DNA of 64,000 nucleotides, taken from contig JANXSF010000092.1 in NCBI GenBank assembly GCA_025352795.1, positions 1 to 64,000 of the forward strand, read 5' to 3'. The translations under genes were made by a program, and so were the position numbers. Source of the stretch: Acidobacteriota bacterium (GTDB taxonomy: Bacteria; Acidobacteriota; Terriglobia; Bryobacterales; Bryobacteraceae). This document shows positions 54,203 to 63,117 of this stretch, in pieces (the stretch's first letter is position 1; the number at the start of each line of letters is the position of its first letter). Below the pieces are notes generated by a model. The model was not told the DNA's origin. It saw only the letters and a program-made list of their open reading frames with translations, and ran no database searches.

Positions 54203-54255
54203 ATTTTTGAGATATAAATGTCTGACTGGATCTTCATTAGTATGCTCGGAGACAC

Positions 54256-54292
54256 CGCCTTACGACTAGCCCTCAAATGAGGGGATAAGGCG
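54256..54292 (+). promoter_or_regulatory. Nested hairpin in the msrA leader
   Basis: CGCCTTA (54256-54262) pairs with TAAGGCG (54286-54292); an inner CCCTC-AAAT-GAGGG stem (54270-54283) stacks inside. The structure lies 30 bp upstream of msrA. Could be a regulatory leader or a promoter-region dyad; no known riboswitch class matches. Confidence 0.4.
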
Positions 54293-54322
54293 TGGGATGA
54301 TGAGGGGGGAGACCATAAATTC

Positions 54323-54970
54323 ATGAAATTGACCAGCGGCTTCATATTTGCAGCTATTTTGTCCTGTACTGCGCTAATGGCAGCGGAAACGGCGTTGCCT
54401 GACCCATTACTGGATAGTCCAAAATCATTACAAGGCAAGCAATCGGCGGTTTTTGCAGGTGGATGTTTTTGGTGCACCGAGGCTGTATTTGAATTGATCC
54501 GAGGCGTGGACACGGTAATTTCTGGCTATGCCGGGGGCGATAAGAAAACGGCTCACTATGAAATGGTGGGTGAAGGAAGAACCAATCACGCCGAATCTAT
54601 TCAAATCAACTACGACGCATCGAAGATCAGCTATGGCCAATTGTTGAAGATCTTTTTCGGATCAGCTCACGATCCAACTCAGGTCAATCGTCAAGGTCCA
54701 GATTCTGGCAGGCAATATCGTTCCGCTATTTTTTATGTCAATGAAGAACAGAAAAAGATTGCTGAAGCGTATATTGCGCAACTGACCGATGCCCATGTTT
54801 TTTCCAAGAAGATTGCCACAGAAGTGGTGGCGTTGCCAGCCTTCTATCCGGCGGAAGGGTATCATCAGGATTTTGTTAAACTGAATCCGAATCACCCTTA
54901 CGTTTTGGTGAACTCAGTGCCGAAAGTTCAGAAGACCAAAGCAATGTTTAAGGACTGGATTAAGAAGTAG
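54323..54970 (+). CDS. msrA: Exported peptide-methionine (S)-S-oxide reductase MsrA
   Basis: 215 residues with a signal peptide (KLTSGFIFAAILSCTALMAA; the Cys could allow lipidation). MsrA motif FAGGCFWCTEAVFELIRGV with catalytic Cys48 (and Cys51), then SGYAGGDKKTAHYEMV, INYDASKISYGQLLKIFF and RQYRSAIFYV, FYPAEGYHQDF. It has no C-terminal resolving cysteine, so it depends on Cys51 or an external thiol. Being exported it repairs oxidised methionines in envelope proteins. First gene of a tight same-strand group (5 bp to the next). Confidence 0.95.
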   Translation: MKLTSGFIFAAILSCTALMAAETALPDPLLDSPKSLQGKQSAVFAGGCFWCTEAVFELIRGVDTVISGYAGGDKKTAHYEMVGEGRTNHAESIQINYDASKISYGQLLKIFFGSAHDPTQVNRQGPDSGRQYRSAIFYVNEEQKKIAEAYIAQLTDAHVFSKKIATEVVALPAFYPAEGYHQDFVKLNPNHPYVLVNSVPKVQKTKAMFKDWIKK

Positions 54971-54975
54971 CTTGT

Positions 54976-55713
54976 ATGACGCGGCTTGGCCTTCCATTGA
55001 TTTGTCTTTCGTTGGCTGCTTACGCGGCTGATGCTCCGCCGGGTCTTGTTCGTTTAGCGGCAGAGCGCGAGTCAAAGACGGAAGACGTGCGGTCAAAGTA
55101 CCTTTACAAACAAGTTGTGCTGTTCCAGGAGATCGGCAAAAGTGGGACGCGTGGTGGAGAGTATCGCGAACAGCGCGAGGTGATTTTTTCTCCTGGTGGA
55201 GAACGGACGGAACGTATGGTGGGCAAGCCTTGGAATACACTGGCCCTGATTCGGCTCACGGACGAAGATTTTCGTGACATGCGCGAAGTACAGCCCATGT
55301 TGTTGACCAAGGAATCGTTGTGGCTTTATAAAGCGGAATCGCGCGGAGACGAAATTATTGACACCATCGATTGCTGGGTGATTTCTATCAAGCCACGACA
55401 GATTCTGGATGGCCAGCGTTTGTTTGAAGGGCTACTGTGGGTGGATAAATCAGATTATTCCATTATCCGCAGCGAAGGTCGGGCCATGCCCCAAATTTTC
55501 AAACGTAAAGAAGAAAATCTGTTCCCTCGCTTCACCACGGTTCGTAAAAAAGTTGAGGGCGGCTTTTGGTTTCCTTCAGTGACTGTTTCCGACGATGTAT
55601 TGGAATTTTCAGGCGGGTCGGTTCGTCAAAAAATGAAGATCACCTATAGCGATTACCAACGTTTTGGTGCCGAATCTATTGTGAAATTCGACGCGGAAAC
55701 TAAGCCGCAATGA
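54976..55713 (+). CDS. Exported protein of LolA/LppX-like fold, unknown
   Basis: 245 residues with a signal peptide (TRLGLPLICLSLAAYAAD). Beta-rich: KYLYKQVVLFQEIGKSG, EYREQREVIFSPGGERTERM, CWVISIKPRQILDGQRLFEG, LLWVDKSDYSIIRSEGRAMP, KVEGGFWFPSVTVSDDVLEF, the strand order of outer-membrane lipoprotein-carrier-like proteins found widely in Acidobacteriota. A single gap-free domain. Role is probably binding a lipid or hydrophobic ligand in the periplasm (inference). Its stop overlaps the next ATG (ATGA). Confidence 0.75.
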   Translation: MTRLGLPLICLSLAAYAADAPPGLVRLAAERESKTEDVRSKYLYKQVVLFQEIGKSGTRGGEYREQREVIFSPGGERTERMVGKPWNTLALIRLTDEDFRDMREVQPMLLTKESLWLYKAESRGDEIIDTIDCWVISIKPRQILDGQRLFEGLLWVDKSDYSIIRSEGRAMPQIFKRKEENLFPRFTTVRKKVEGGFWFPSVTVSDDVLEFSGGSVRQKMKITYSDYQRFGAESIVKFDAETKPQ

Positions 55714-55904
55714 ACGGCCAAGGCCTATGTGCGGTTTGCCGGAATGCCCGCCTCATTGAATCGGACAGAGGCAGCCGATTCCTGCAATGCACCTTATCAA
55801 AAGAGGATCCAAGCTTTGCGAAATACCCCAGGTTGCCGGTATTGCGCTGCACTGGATATGTAAAATCGGCAACATTGGAGAACAGTGAGTCACGTTTGGG
55901 ATGA
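55710..55904 (+). CDS. Small four-cysteine (zinc-type) protein
   Basis: 64 residues. CAVCRNARLIESDRGSRFLQ with C (LQC) and LPVLRC give a C-x2-C...C...C set fit for one zinc ion, with the KYPRLPVLRCTGY end seen in small conserved acidobacterial proteins. Overlaps the preceding gene by 4 bp (ATGA) and the following one by 20 bp, so it is embedded in the operon and translated with it. Function unknown. Confidence 0.75.
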   Translation: MNGQGLCAVCRNARLIESDRGSRFLQCTLSKEDPSFAKYPRLPVLRCTGYVKSATLENSESRLG

Positions 55905-57054
55905 ATGGATCGCGCCTGGTGCGATATTAGAACTGGTTCGGAATACGGCACCGTTTTTGCCGCAATTGCCGGTTGAAGAAAAGCCGCTTGGGGAATTGGG
56001 GGAAGGTCCGCAAGGGCATCTGCGGATTCTGGCATCTGCCACGGCAGCACTGCTGAAAGACGCAACTCCACCCGAAGAACTGCTCAACTACTTGGCAGTT
56101 TGCCTGGCCTCGCATCACGCTACGGTGGCGACTTTTGTCCCTACCGATGTGGATACCAAAATCCGTGGTTTGCTATGGCGCAAAGTGCGACAGCAGGAAG
56201 TGCTGCGTCCGATGATTGACCTGGCTCTGCTGATGGGCGGCTGGTCGCTGGATGGCATTTCCACGCGCGCTACAACGCTTAAGGATTGGGGTCCGGTGAG
56301 TGGTCATAACGGAGAGTGGCTTTCTGTAATTTGCGCTGCCCATGGTCGTGCGTTGAAAATCGGCGATGCGGAATATGCGGAAAAAACCGGCTTCGCGATT
56401 GATGCGGAATTGCAGCGGGAAACCGATGTTTTCGCTTATGCGCTTTCAGCCCATGGCCTGGAATTGGACACGCTTCGGCTGGCCGCAAGCTTGACCCACA
56501 ATCTGGGTGATGTAGATCAGGCGATCAGCTTTTGGACCACAGAAGAAATGACCTCGGCGGCGCGAGGGCGGTTCCATAGACTGGCGCATGAAAATACGAA
56601 GCCGTACAACGGAATGTTTCAGCATGCGGCGGCACTGTATCGGGAGGCGATGTCCACTGAGGGGCATCGGCACTACCCGTTGCGGCATGTGAAAGCATTG
56701 CGCAGGTCAGCGGATTTACTGCTGCCGTTGGGGCCATTTTTGGATGACTGGGGTGGCTTGTTATCTTCCCATCCTTCCTTAAAAATTGGCGAACGAGCGG
56801 AAGTGCTGGATGAGATGATTCGCGGCTGTCGCAAGATTGCCGGGCAACAGGGTTACTATCGCGCCATCGCTGGATTTCAGGCGGCGGATCAGCGCACTTT
56901 TGAGCAAGCCTTAATTTACTTGCCAGGTTCTTCTCGCAAAGAAATGCGCGAGAGTTCGTTTCAAAAGCAGATTGCAGTGCCACGAGTTTCTTTCGAATCG
57001 ATGATGAAGAAAAAGGTGGTGAATCTGCGATTGAAGGTCAAAGCAATTGGTTAG
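55885..57054 (+). CDS. Helical protein of unknown function
   Basis: 389 residues from GTG 55885, preceded by TTGGAG. No signal peptide; long amphipathic helices throughout (ILELVRNTAPFLPQL, EELLNYLAVCLASHHATVAT, LRLAASLTHNLGDVDQAISF, RHVKALRRSADLLLPLGPFL). No catalytic motif recognised. An internal histidine-rich patch (LASHHAT, HRHYPLRH) could bind metal. It may be tied to the small zinc protein it overlaps. Its stop overlaps the convergent DinB gene by 4 bp. Confidence 0.75.
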   Translation: MSHVWDEWIAPGAILELVRNTAPFLPQLPVEEKPLGELGEGPQGHLRILASATAALLKDATPPEELLNYLAVCLASHHATVATFVPTDVDTKIRGLLWRKVRQQEVLRPMIDLALLMGGWSLDGISTRATTLKDWGPVSGHNGEWLSVICAAHGRALKIGDAEYAEKTGFAIDAELQRETDVFAYALSAHGLELDTLRLAASLTHNLGDVDQAISFWTTEEMTSAARGRFHRLAHENTKPYNGMFQHAAALYREAMSTEGHRHYPLRHVKALRRSADLLLPLGPFLDDWGGLLSSHPSLKIGERAEVLDEMIRGCRKIAGQQGYYRAIAGFQAADQRTFEQALIYLPGSSRKEMRESSFQKQIAVPRVSFESMMKKKVVNLRLKVKAIG

Positions 57055-57551
57055 CCCAGTTGTCCTTCATCGGCAGAAGGTCCGTAAACTGAAGGCACCG
57101 CAATATCCAGCAAACGCAAGTATACGCCCATTTGAGCGCGATGATGCACATTGTGATTCATCACCCAACTGCGTACTACGGCGATCTTGGGCAGGGTCAT
57201 CAGCGTCTTGTCACCCATCTTGAGTGACCAGGGTTGCATCCAGGTTTCCTCGGAACAACCAGCAATGGCAGTGCGGCCTGCGGCAACGTTTTTATCGAAC
57301 TCGGCCAGAGCATCGGCTTGGGTTGCAACTGGGGGCATGGGAGGATTTCCGGCCAAGTCCAGCGAGCTGTGACCAATGGTCATTACAGCCCAAAATGGGA
57401 TATGGGCCAAGTGAGAAACCAACCGCGCAGCGGTCATTGATTTTGCGTGCGGGGCAAAGTCGAATTTTTCAGTTGGAACTCGTTCCAGAGTTTTACGGGT
57501 GGTTGCCATTTCCAAATCGTATTCTGGCAACAAGGCGGCGCTGATTGACAT
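57051..57551 (-). CDS. DinB family protein (second copy)
   Basis: 166 residues: LLPEYDLEMATTRKTLERVP, KSMTAARLVSHLAHIPFWAV, WVMNHNVHHRAQMGVYLRLL, with the metal histidines in SHLAHIP and NHNVHHRAQ. The NVHHRAQMGVYLR pattern is the DinB signature. AAGGAG precedes the ATG with good spacing. Only distantly similar to the DinB protein at 52084. Confidence 0.92.
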   Translation of the reverse strand: MSISAALLPEYDLEMATTRKTLERVPTEKFDFAPHAKSMTAARLVSHLAHIPFWAVMTIGHSSLDLAGNPPMPPVATQADALAEFDKNVAAGRTAIAGCSEETWMQPWSLKMGDKTLMTLPKIAVVRSWVMNHNVHHRAQMGVYLRLLDIAVPSVYGPSADEGQLG

Positions 57552-57595
57552 TGTGAGGCTCCTTAATTTGGTGAGCTTTTATTATAGCTAAAGAA

Positions 57596-58582
57596 TCATT
57601 TCGATTTCTCGACGCGGTCGCGAATTGCCAGCATTTCCTTACGCGTTGCTCCGGGAACGTTATGTTCCACCAAAGTGCGACGTAACCATCCGGCATCCCG
57701 CAATAGATCTATGCGCGAGCGATTGATGTAGATCAGATAAGCACCCCCAGGGGCATCCAGCAGCATGGTCACTCCAAGCGAACCATCGAAATAATGAGTG
57801 GACCGGATTTGCTTGGAAACAATCAGCAAAATGTTCGGAGCAGGATTGTGGATGGAAACGTGAATCACATTCAACAGTGGCTTCATACCGAACCCGTATC
57901 GCTCCCGGGACCAGTAAATAAAGTGATCGCTGGCTTGCGAATGAGCGCCGGAAAATTCTTGCAGATGACGAAACACTTCTGGAAATTTGTCGTGTAAGTA
58001 AGGGAAGTTCCGAATGAGTGAGGAATAGATTTCGGCAATGTCAGAGGCGCTTTCCTTATCGTTGATGCGGCCCAACGCGGCGTTTCCGCGATTCAGATAA
58101 CCAGCAACATAATCAAGCATAGAACGGCGAAACAACACATTCGCTTTTTGTGAAGCATCTGTTGCCACCCAATCCACATTGTTCTTCACCAGGTTAATTT
58201 CGTGCGTGCTAAGTTTGGAACCACACTTGCCAGGCTGGCAAAGGCGAATGTCTTTCAGTTCCTGATCGGATAGTGTTAAACGGGCGAGGTCTTCAGTTTT
58301 CGGCGGATTGTGAAACGCTTTCGCCTCAGGAACCATGGAGCTAAGTTTGAAGTTTTCAACATTGCGAAACCATTTCAGGAATTCTTCTTTGGACTTATGA
58401 AGTTTCACTGCACCAAGAATGGCCAGGTCGTGATCGGTTGTTTTTATGATGCGGGCAATGGATTCGCCTTTGTCCAATCGTTCCATTTCAGCGGGGGAAA
58501 TCGCGCAGCAAAGTGGTTCCGGCGTGGCAGCACATATTTGCCTGGTGGCCAACAGCAGTATCAGCGCGAAATGCTTAAGCAT
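57596..58582 (-). CDS. Exported protein of unknown function
   Basis: 328 residues from ATG 58582 (GGGGGAAG upstream; the longer GTG start at 58606 is not needed). Signal peptide LKHFALILLLATRQICA. Then a CC pair (PLCCAISPAEMERLDKGESI), a CQPGKCGSKLSTHEINLV segment with two cysteines, a helical middle and a beta-rich end (SLGVTMLLDAPGGAYLIYIN). Pattern seen in conserved unknowns of Acidobacteriota and some Proteobacteria; no motif I can name. Follows the phosphoesterase gene by 30 bp and is likely co-transcribed. Confidence 0.75.
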   Translation of the reverse strand: MLKHFALILLLATRQICAATPEPLCCAISPAEMERLDKGESIARIIKTTDHDLAILGAVKLHKSKEEFLKWFRNVENFKLSSMVPEAKAFHNPPKTEDLARLTLSDQELKDIRLCQPGKCGSKLSTHEINLVKNNVDWVATDASQKANVLFRRSMLDYVAGYLNRGNAALGRINDKESASDIAEIYSSLIRNFPYLHDKFPEVFRHLQEFSGAHSQASDHFIYWSRERYGFGMKPLLNVIHVSIHNPAPNILLIVSKQIRSTHYFDGSLGVTMLLDAPGGAYLIYINRSRIDLLRDAGWLRRTLVEHNVPGATRKEMLAIRDRVEKSK

Positions 58583-58612
58583 GCCATTCTTCCCCCGAAA
58601 TTCCACCCTTAC

Positions 58613-61309
58613 CTACCGCTTCTCCCGCTCGTGCTGCTCTTTCAAAAACTTGGGATCGTCCATGCGGGGGCCAGCTTCGCCATCCCTCGGCTCCTTTGCT
58701 TTTGCTGGATCAAACAGCTCACTAACAATCGGCTGACGCTGGTACGGAGTGAAATCTGGAGTCATCGTGAAGCAGTCCGCCAAGTCTGCACCAGTGGCAT
58801 CGTATAAATTCAGGGCGGGCATTTTCAGCAGTCGAAAAATCGTTTTCAGCAAGCCAGGGAAGCTGGAATTCACATGGGACACATAGTTCTTTTTGGCATA
58901 AGGACTGGCCACCATCAGCACGGTGCGATGCGAATCAATGTGGTCCACACCGCCTTGGGCATCGTCTTCAGTAACGAACACGGCCATGTTTTTCCACCAG
59001 GAGGTGCTGGATAAAAATTCCATAATACGGCCCAGTGCGTAATCGTTATCGGCCACATAAGATGCCGTAAACGGATACCCATCTTCGGGTCGAGGCTTGG
59101 CTGTATGATCGTTAGGCAGATGGATGAACAGGAACCGCGGCAGATCCTTACCGGTGCGCACATACAGCCGCTCCACTTCCTGAATAAACTGTGTCGCGCG
59201 GAACTGATCGGGGATGTTGGTGTTGTAGTTGGGATAGTCGCGAGACGTGTTTTGATACAGCGGATCGGGCATGGGGACATTCGTTAGAAAGCGCGCCCCT
59301 GTGGGTTTCAAGCCTTCTCCTTCATCTGCGCCAGCCAATTCAAAGCCTTCGCCATAATTGCGAAACGAAACATTATTCTTGGCCAAATGATGCCAAATTG
59401 CGCCCGCTTCGAGTTGCTCTTCGGGATGCACTGAAGAGTTGCTGCCAGTGAAAAGATAGCGTCCCGGAGCGTTGGTTGGAAAGCGGAAATCCTTTTGCCC
59501 ACCATAGGCCGCCATCAATGTGGATTCCGTCCAGGCGTTAGGATACGAACCGACCAGCCAATGATGGCCATCCACACTCACTTCTGAATCGGCATAGAAG
59601 TTGTCACTCATAGACCATCGCTGCACCATCTCATGATGATTGGGCGTGACGTTCACATTACGCATGCTGAAGCGCTGGCGAAGCTCTTTCTTATCGGCAA
59701 ACACAATGCCGCGTGTACCGAAACGAGCCAGGTCGTAAGAGCCTTCCACGGGGCCGTTAGAGGCTTTTTCTATATCGCCAAACACTTCGTCAAAAGTACG
59801 ATTCTCTTTCACAATCAGGACCACATACTGAATGGCATCGGGCAAAGGCGCGATTTTATTTTTCGATGGAACAAACCCGTTCAGTGTCATTACGCGGGCT
59901 GTGTGCGCTGTCAATTCCGAAGCAGAAGGCAAAGCGAACATGGAGATACTACCGCGTCGCAACAGGCCTTGAAAGCTGACAGGCAGCGCCCGTTGCATGT
60001 TGGCATTGGGTCCTGAACCATGTCCCTTGGCATTGGATACGAACAGCATTCCTTCGTGAATCGCAACACGAGTGGGAAACCAGCCAACAGGAATGTGGCC
60101 CATCACCTTGTTCTTTTTACGATCAATCACCCCAACAGCATTGATCCCCGATTCGGCCACCAGCAGCCAATCCCCATGGACCGTCAAACTGGTTGGCAAA
60201 ATGCCGCGCAAAGTTTCCAACCCGGCAATGCGAATTTCAATTTGCGCTTCCACCTTGAGCGAATGAATGTCGATGACCGTGATGGAATCATTGTTGCCAT
60301 TTGCGACGTAGGCCTTGTCCGTTGTTACGACAACTCCAGAAGGGCTTGAGCCGCCGTGAGAGTTCTTGCCGAAGGGCAGTCCTGTGGGAATGAACGCTTC
60401 CACTTTAGGAGAATCAGGGTTTTCAACATTGATCACCGTTACGGAATTGGATTCCTTAACGTTGGGATCACCCAGGCCTGGAACGTCCACCATGTCCCCT
60501 CTGCCATTGGGTCGGCGAGCACCTACGGTGGCTTCGTTGCTGGGAAATCCAAAGGCTGGAAACGGAAGTCCTGAATCCACTGCATTCTGTTTTTCTGCAC
60601 CAGGCACAGGGGAATATTCAAACATTCCAATGTTGGTGACCCACACTTGTTTCTTATTCGGGGAAAGGGCGATAGCGAAGGGAAGGCGTCCAACACGAGT
60701 GCTGGAAAGGATGCGGCGCTTTCTTACGTCCAGCGCCACCACGCGGAAATTGGCTTGATCGACGACATACAAAACACCTTGAGCGCGATCGAATGCAAGG
60801 TCGCCAGAATAGGAGTCTTTGAAATTTCCATAGTTCAAACGAAAGACATGTTTGGTGTGTCCGCTCTGCGCATTGAGCAAGCGTACGTTGCCGGAATTGC
60901 CTTCACTGGCGAAGACGTCTTTTTCATCGTCGAATGTGAGCCCCATAAATACGCTGTAGAAATCGTCTTCTGTGTCTTTCTCTTTCTCGCCTTTTTTAAT
61001 GGCCGTGTGGGTGACGCCGCGCCAACCTTCCTTTTCATTGAGAAGAACAGAGAGCGAGTATTTATTGGGACCACCATCAGAGGTGACTACGGTTTTTCCA
61101 TTGGGACTGATGGCCAAACCCCACGGGCCAGGTCCAGTGGAAAATTGCCGACCCAGCGGCGTGATCATGCGCCCGCCAGGCAAGATGGATTCAGCTCCGG
61201 GCCGACGCAACACCGTACGGTTGCCAGCCGGTGGATGCCAGTTCTGGGCCGGTAAAGGCACCAACCAAAATCCGCTGAGGGACAGACACACTATGAACCA
61301 GGTGCGCAT
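58613..61309 (-). CDS. YVTN beta-propeller fused to phosphoesterase (alkaline-phosphatase superfamily)
   Basis: 898 residues from ATG 61309 (inner start chosen: signal RTWFIVCLSLSGFWLVPLPAQ). N-terminal propeller: GPWGLAISPNGKTVVTSDGG, GNSGNVRLLNAQSGHTKHVF, LPFAIALSPNKKQVWVTNIG, GVVVTTDKAYVANGNNDSIT, WLLVAESGINAVGVIDRKKN. From about residue 500 the phospholipase C/phosphoesterase domain: VVLIVKENRTFDEVFGDIEK, SDNFYADSEVSVDGHHWLVG, FVTEDDAQGGVDHIDSHRTV, LMVASPYAKKNYVSHVNSSF. The acidic and His residues of the metal site are present in the ENRTFDE and TEDDAQGG...DSH blocks. Substrate unknown, likely a phosphoester or phospholipid outside the cell. Confidence 0.93.
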   Translation of the reverse strand: MRTWFIVCLSLSGFWLVPLPAQNWHPPAGNRTVLRRPGAESILPGGRMITPLGRQFSTGPGPWGLAISPNGKTVVTSDGGPNKYSLSVLLNEKEGWRGVTHTAIKKGEKEKDTEDDFYSVFMGLTFDDEKDVFASEGNSGNVRLLNAQSGHTKHVFRLNYGNFKDSYSGDLAFDRAQGVLYVVDQANFRVVALDVRKRRILSSTRVGRLPFAIALSPNKKQVWVTNIGMFEYSPVPGAEKQNAVDSGLPFPAFGFPSNEATVGARRPNGRGDMVDVPGLGDPNVKESNSVTVINVENPDSPKVEAFIPTGLPFGKNSHGGSSPSGVVVTTDKAYVANGNNDSITVIDIHSLKVEAQIEIRIAGLETLRGILPTSLTVHGDWLLVAESGINAVGVIDRKKNKVMGHIPVGWFPTRVAIHEGMLFVSNAKGHGSGPNANMQRALPVSFQGLLRRGSISMFALPSASELTAHTARVMTLNGFVPSKNKIAPLPDAIQYVVLIVKENRTFDEVFGDIEKASNGPVEGSYDLARFGTRGIVFADKKELRQRFSMRNVNVTPNHHEMVQRWSMSDNFYADSEVSVDGHHWLVGSYPNAWTESTLMAAYGGQKDFRFPTNAPGRYLFTGSNSSVHPEEQLEAGAIWHHLAKNNVSFRNYGEGFELAGADEGEGLKPTGARFLTNVPMPDPLYQNTSRDYPNYNTNIPDQFRATQFIQEVERLYVRTGKDLPRFLFIHLPNDHTAKPRPEDGYPFTASYVADNDYALGRIMEFLSSTSWWKNMAVFVTEDDAQGGVDHIDSHRTVLMVASPYAKKNYVSHVNSSFPGLLKTIFRLLKMPALNLYDATGADLADCFTMTPDFTPYQRQPIVSELFDPAKAKEPRDGEAGPRMDDPKFLKEQHEREKR

Positions 61310-61327
61310 GAAGGTAATCTGTTTATT

Positions 61328-61687
61328 ATGCAACGCCGACACTTGCTGGGCGCACTCAGTGGCCCAGTTTTTCACCGAGGTAACAAAAAAATATACATGG
61401 CGATGGCTGCGGAACAGATGCCGGCCAGTTTGGAATCGGATTGCGATGCTGGGATTTTGGAAGTACGCAGGTATAGTGGTGACGCGTCTGCCGCAGTGGA
61501 GTTCGTGTTGCTTTTAGAGTCCCATGGAATCCGCGTGGTTCAACGGCAGGGGCTGCAACTGCAATTGGCGTTTGCATCGGCGGAGGAGCGGCAGGCCTTG
61601 TGGCAAGGGGTGACCGCCGATATTCATTGGCAACAATTGCGGAAGAAGGCAAATTTGGTGCCTATAGAAATCAGCTTGTATAGTTAG
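61328..61687 (+). CDS. Small NIPSNAP-like protein
   Basis: 119 residues with a twin-arginine-like start (MQRRHLLGALSG). The rest fits a NIPSNAP-type ferredoxin-like half-domain: GILEVRRYSGDASAAVEFVL and LQLAFASAEERQALWQGVTA, with the usual strand-helix order and a last strand VPIEISLYS. NIPSNAP-type domains in soil bacteria have no set role. Divergent from the phosphoesterase gene and overlapping the convergent small gene by 4 bp. Confidence 0.55.
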   Translation: MQRRHLLGALSGPVFHRGNKKIYMAMAAEQMPASLESDCDAGILEVRRYSGDASAAVEFVLLLESHGIRVVQRQGLQLQLAFASAEERQALWQGVTADIHWQQLRKKANLVPIEISLYS

Positions 61688-61899
61688 GCCGTTGCGATCG
61701 GAATGCCTGCGGAGTGCAATGCATTCTCCATCTTTTCTACAGAAAAGCGAGTGGCATCCCATTCCACAGTAATCGCATCCAGCGATGGGGCAAGTTGAAT
61801 CTTTTGGAATCCATAAATCCCGTGGGCATCGGAGATGCGTTTCATCAACTCATCGGTAAGAGGCTTGGTAAGTTGATATTTCCGTTGAAGCTTTGTCAT
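61684..61899 (-). CDS. Small HMA-like domain protein without CxxC
   Basis: 71 residues. TDELMKRISDAHGIYGFQKI, LAPSLDAITVEWDATRFSVE and KMENALHSAGIPI match the strand-helix-strand pattern of heavy-metal-associated domains (GV..v.v....a.v.yd...........l...Gy), but the metal-binding CxxC is absent. It may be a non-metal relative used for protein contacts. Conserved unknown. Confidence 0.6.
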   Translation of the reverse strand: MTKLQRKYQLTKPLTDELMKRISDAHGIYGFQKIQLAPSLDAITVEWDATRFSVEKMENALHSAGIPIATA

Positions 61900-61919
61900 T
61901 TTCAGCTCTTAGGATAGCG

Positions 61920-62885
61920 CTATTTCATTGCGGAATACTTCTTGAACTGGGAAGCTAAGCCTGCGGAATCGGCATCGCCTGGGTGAATCACAACACGATA
62001 TCGGAAGCGTAATGAGCTGCCTGCTTGCAGTTCCAGCTTCCCATCTTTAGACTTGTCGTTTTCAAAATCATGAAGTCCGAAAATGTTTGCAGCAAACAGA
62101 CCGTAAGAACGCGAGTGCCAGTACGTGGGATGTCGCGGATTGGTTGGATGATCGAAGATCGCAATGCCAACCCGTTCGCCGCCAAGGGTCCCCGCGTAAT
62201 CCACCCATGGAGAACGTTTTCCCCAAACATTTTTTTCGCCAACAGCGCCTTCGGCATTGCGCATTTTACCGGAGTTCTTTTCTTCTAACTCCGTAGCCAG
62301 GCGGATGGCGAACATGCCTTCTTTGGTGTCCTTAAACGTAACTGTTTCGGACGCGGTTAAGGTGATGTCGAAATCCATCACGCGATCCGTAACCCCTGGA
62401 TAGAAGGTCATGACTCTATTTTCTTTAATCAGAGTTTTACCGGAAAGGTCTTGCCAATCGAACAGTAAGTGCAACGTTCCTGATTTTTTGCCGCCTTTCA
62501 CGTCGGCTAATTTGCGGATCAGCACAACTCCTTTTTCAGAAGGTTCAGGCCCTTTCTTTGCGGTGGATCCAGCAACAGCACGTTGCGATTTCTCACTAGC
62601 CCAGAAATCAATGTCGTTCACATTGCCATGAGTGAACCACAGGCCGCGGTGATGAGGATGATCCTTCGATTCGCCTTCGATCATATCCATGGGGTAACCG
62701 CGAGTGATCACTTTACCGCTTGCCGTGCGCAGCGGATGCATATAAGGTTTCGGAGCATCGGCTCCATAGAACAGAGTAGTGAAGGGCTGGCCATCAATCT
62801 TCACGTCAATCCGGTCGCTACTGGACTTGAACTCAACTTGTGCGCAGAGCGGCGCAAGGGTTAGCAGCAATCTTAGAAAACGCAT
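61920..62885 (-). CDS. DUF6807 (PmoA-like) exported protein
   Basis: 321 residues with a signal peptide (RFLRLLLTLAPLCAQ). Blocks TTLFYGADAPKPYMHPLRTA, SGKVITRGYPMDMIEGESKD, HPHHRGLWFTHGNVNDIDFW, RHPTYWHSRSYGLFAANIFG and LRFRYRVVIHPGDADS are the signature of the family named DUF6807 or 'methane oxygenase PmoA' in databases; the HPHHRG block may bind metal. Despite the PmoA label such proteins are not methane oxidation subunits and may act on plant-derived compounds. Function unknown. Confidence 0.9.
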   Translation of the reverse strand: MRFLRLLLTLAPLCAQVEFKSSSDRIDVKIDGQPFTTLFYGADAPKPYMHPLRTASGKVITRGYPMDMIEGESKDHPHHRGLWFTHGNVNDIDFWASEKSQRAVAGSTAKKGPEPSEKGVVLIRKLADVKGGKKSGTLHLLFDWQDLSGKTLIKENRVMTFYPGVTDRVMDFDITLTASETVTFKDTKEGMFAIRLATELEEKNSGKMRNAEGAVGEKNVWGKRSPWVDYAGTLGGERVGIAIFDHPTNPRHPTYWHSRSYGLFAANIFGLHDFENDKSKDGKLELQAGSSLRFRYRVVIHPGDADSAGLASQFKKYSAMK

Positions 62886-62924
62886 GATTGCCAGTAGAAC
62901 ATAAAGAATACCCGCCTTGCCTGA

Positions 62925-63038
62925 CTATTCCGACCGCAGCATTTTTATGGGATCGAATCGAACCTCTCGCAGCACTGGCGGTAGCTCTGCGAATAAAGCT
63001 GCGACGAGAATAGCTAATCCTGCCAAACTGAATGATTC
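62925..63038 (-). pseudogene. C-terminal remnant of an ADOP-type/MacB-like permease
   Basis: A 37-residue frame reads SLAGLAILVAALFAELPPVL followed by REVRFDPIKMLRSE and stops TAG at 62925-62927. This is the classic C-terminus of FtsX/MacB-type ABC permeases, in particular acidobacterial duplicated orphan permeases (ADOP, TIGR03434-like: last membrane helix, P-x3-R, DP, LR.E). The remaining several hundred residues are missing, so it is a deletion remnant. Confidence 0.75.
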
Positions 63039-63117
63039 GGGACGGGCACCAGGATTTATCGGACTTTACCAATTCAATAATTTCATCATAATTGGATAGA
63101 ATCGGAGAGGACTGCAA

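Noticed and set aside
54323-54970. MsrA as a possible selenoprotein given SelB in the window
   Set aside because: The catalytic position is encoded as cysteine in GGCFWC and there is no in-frame UGA.
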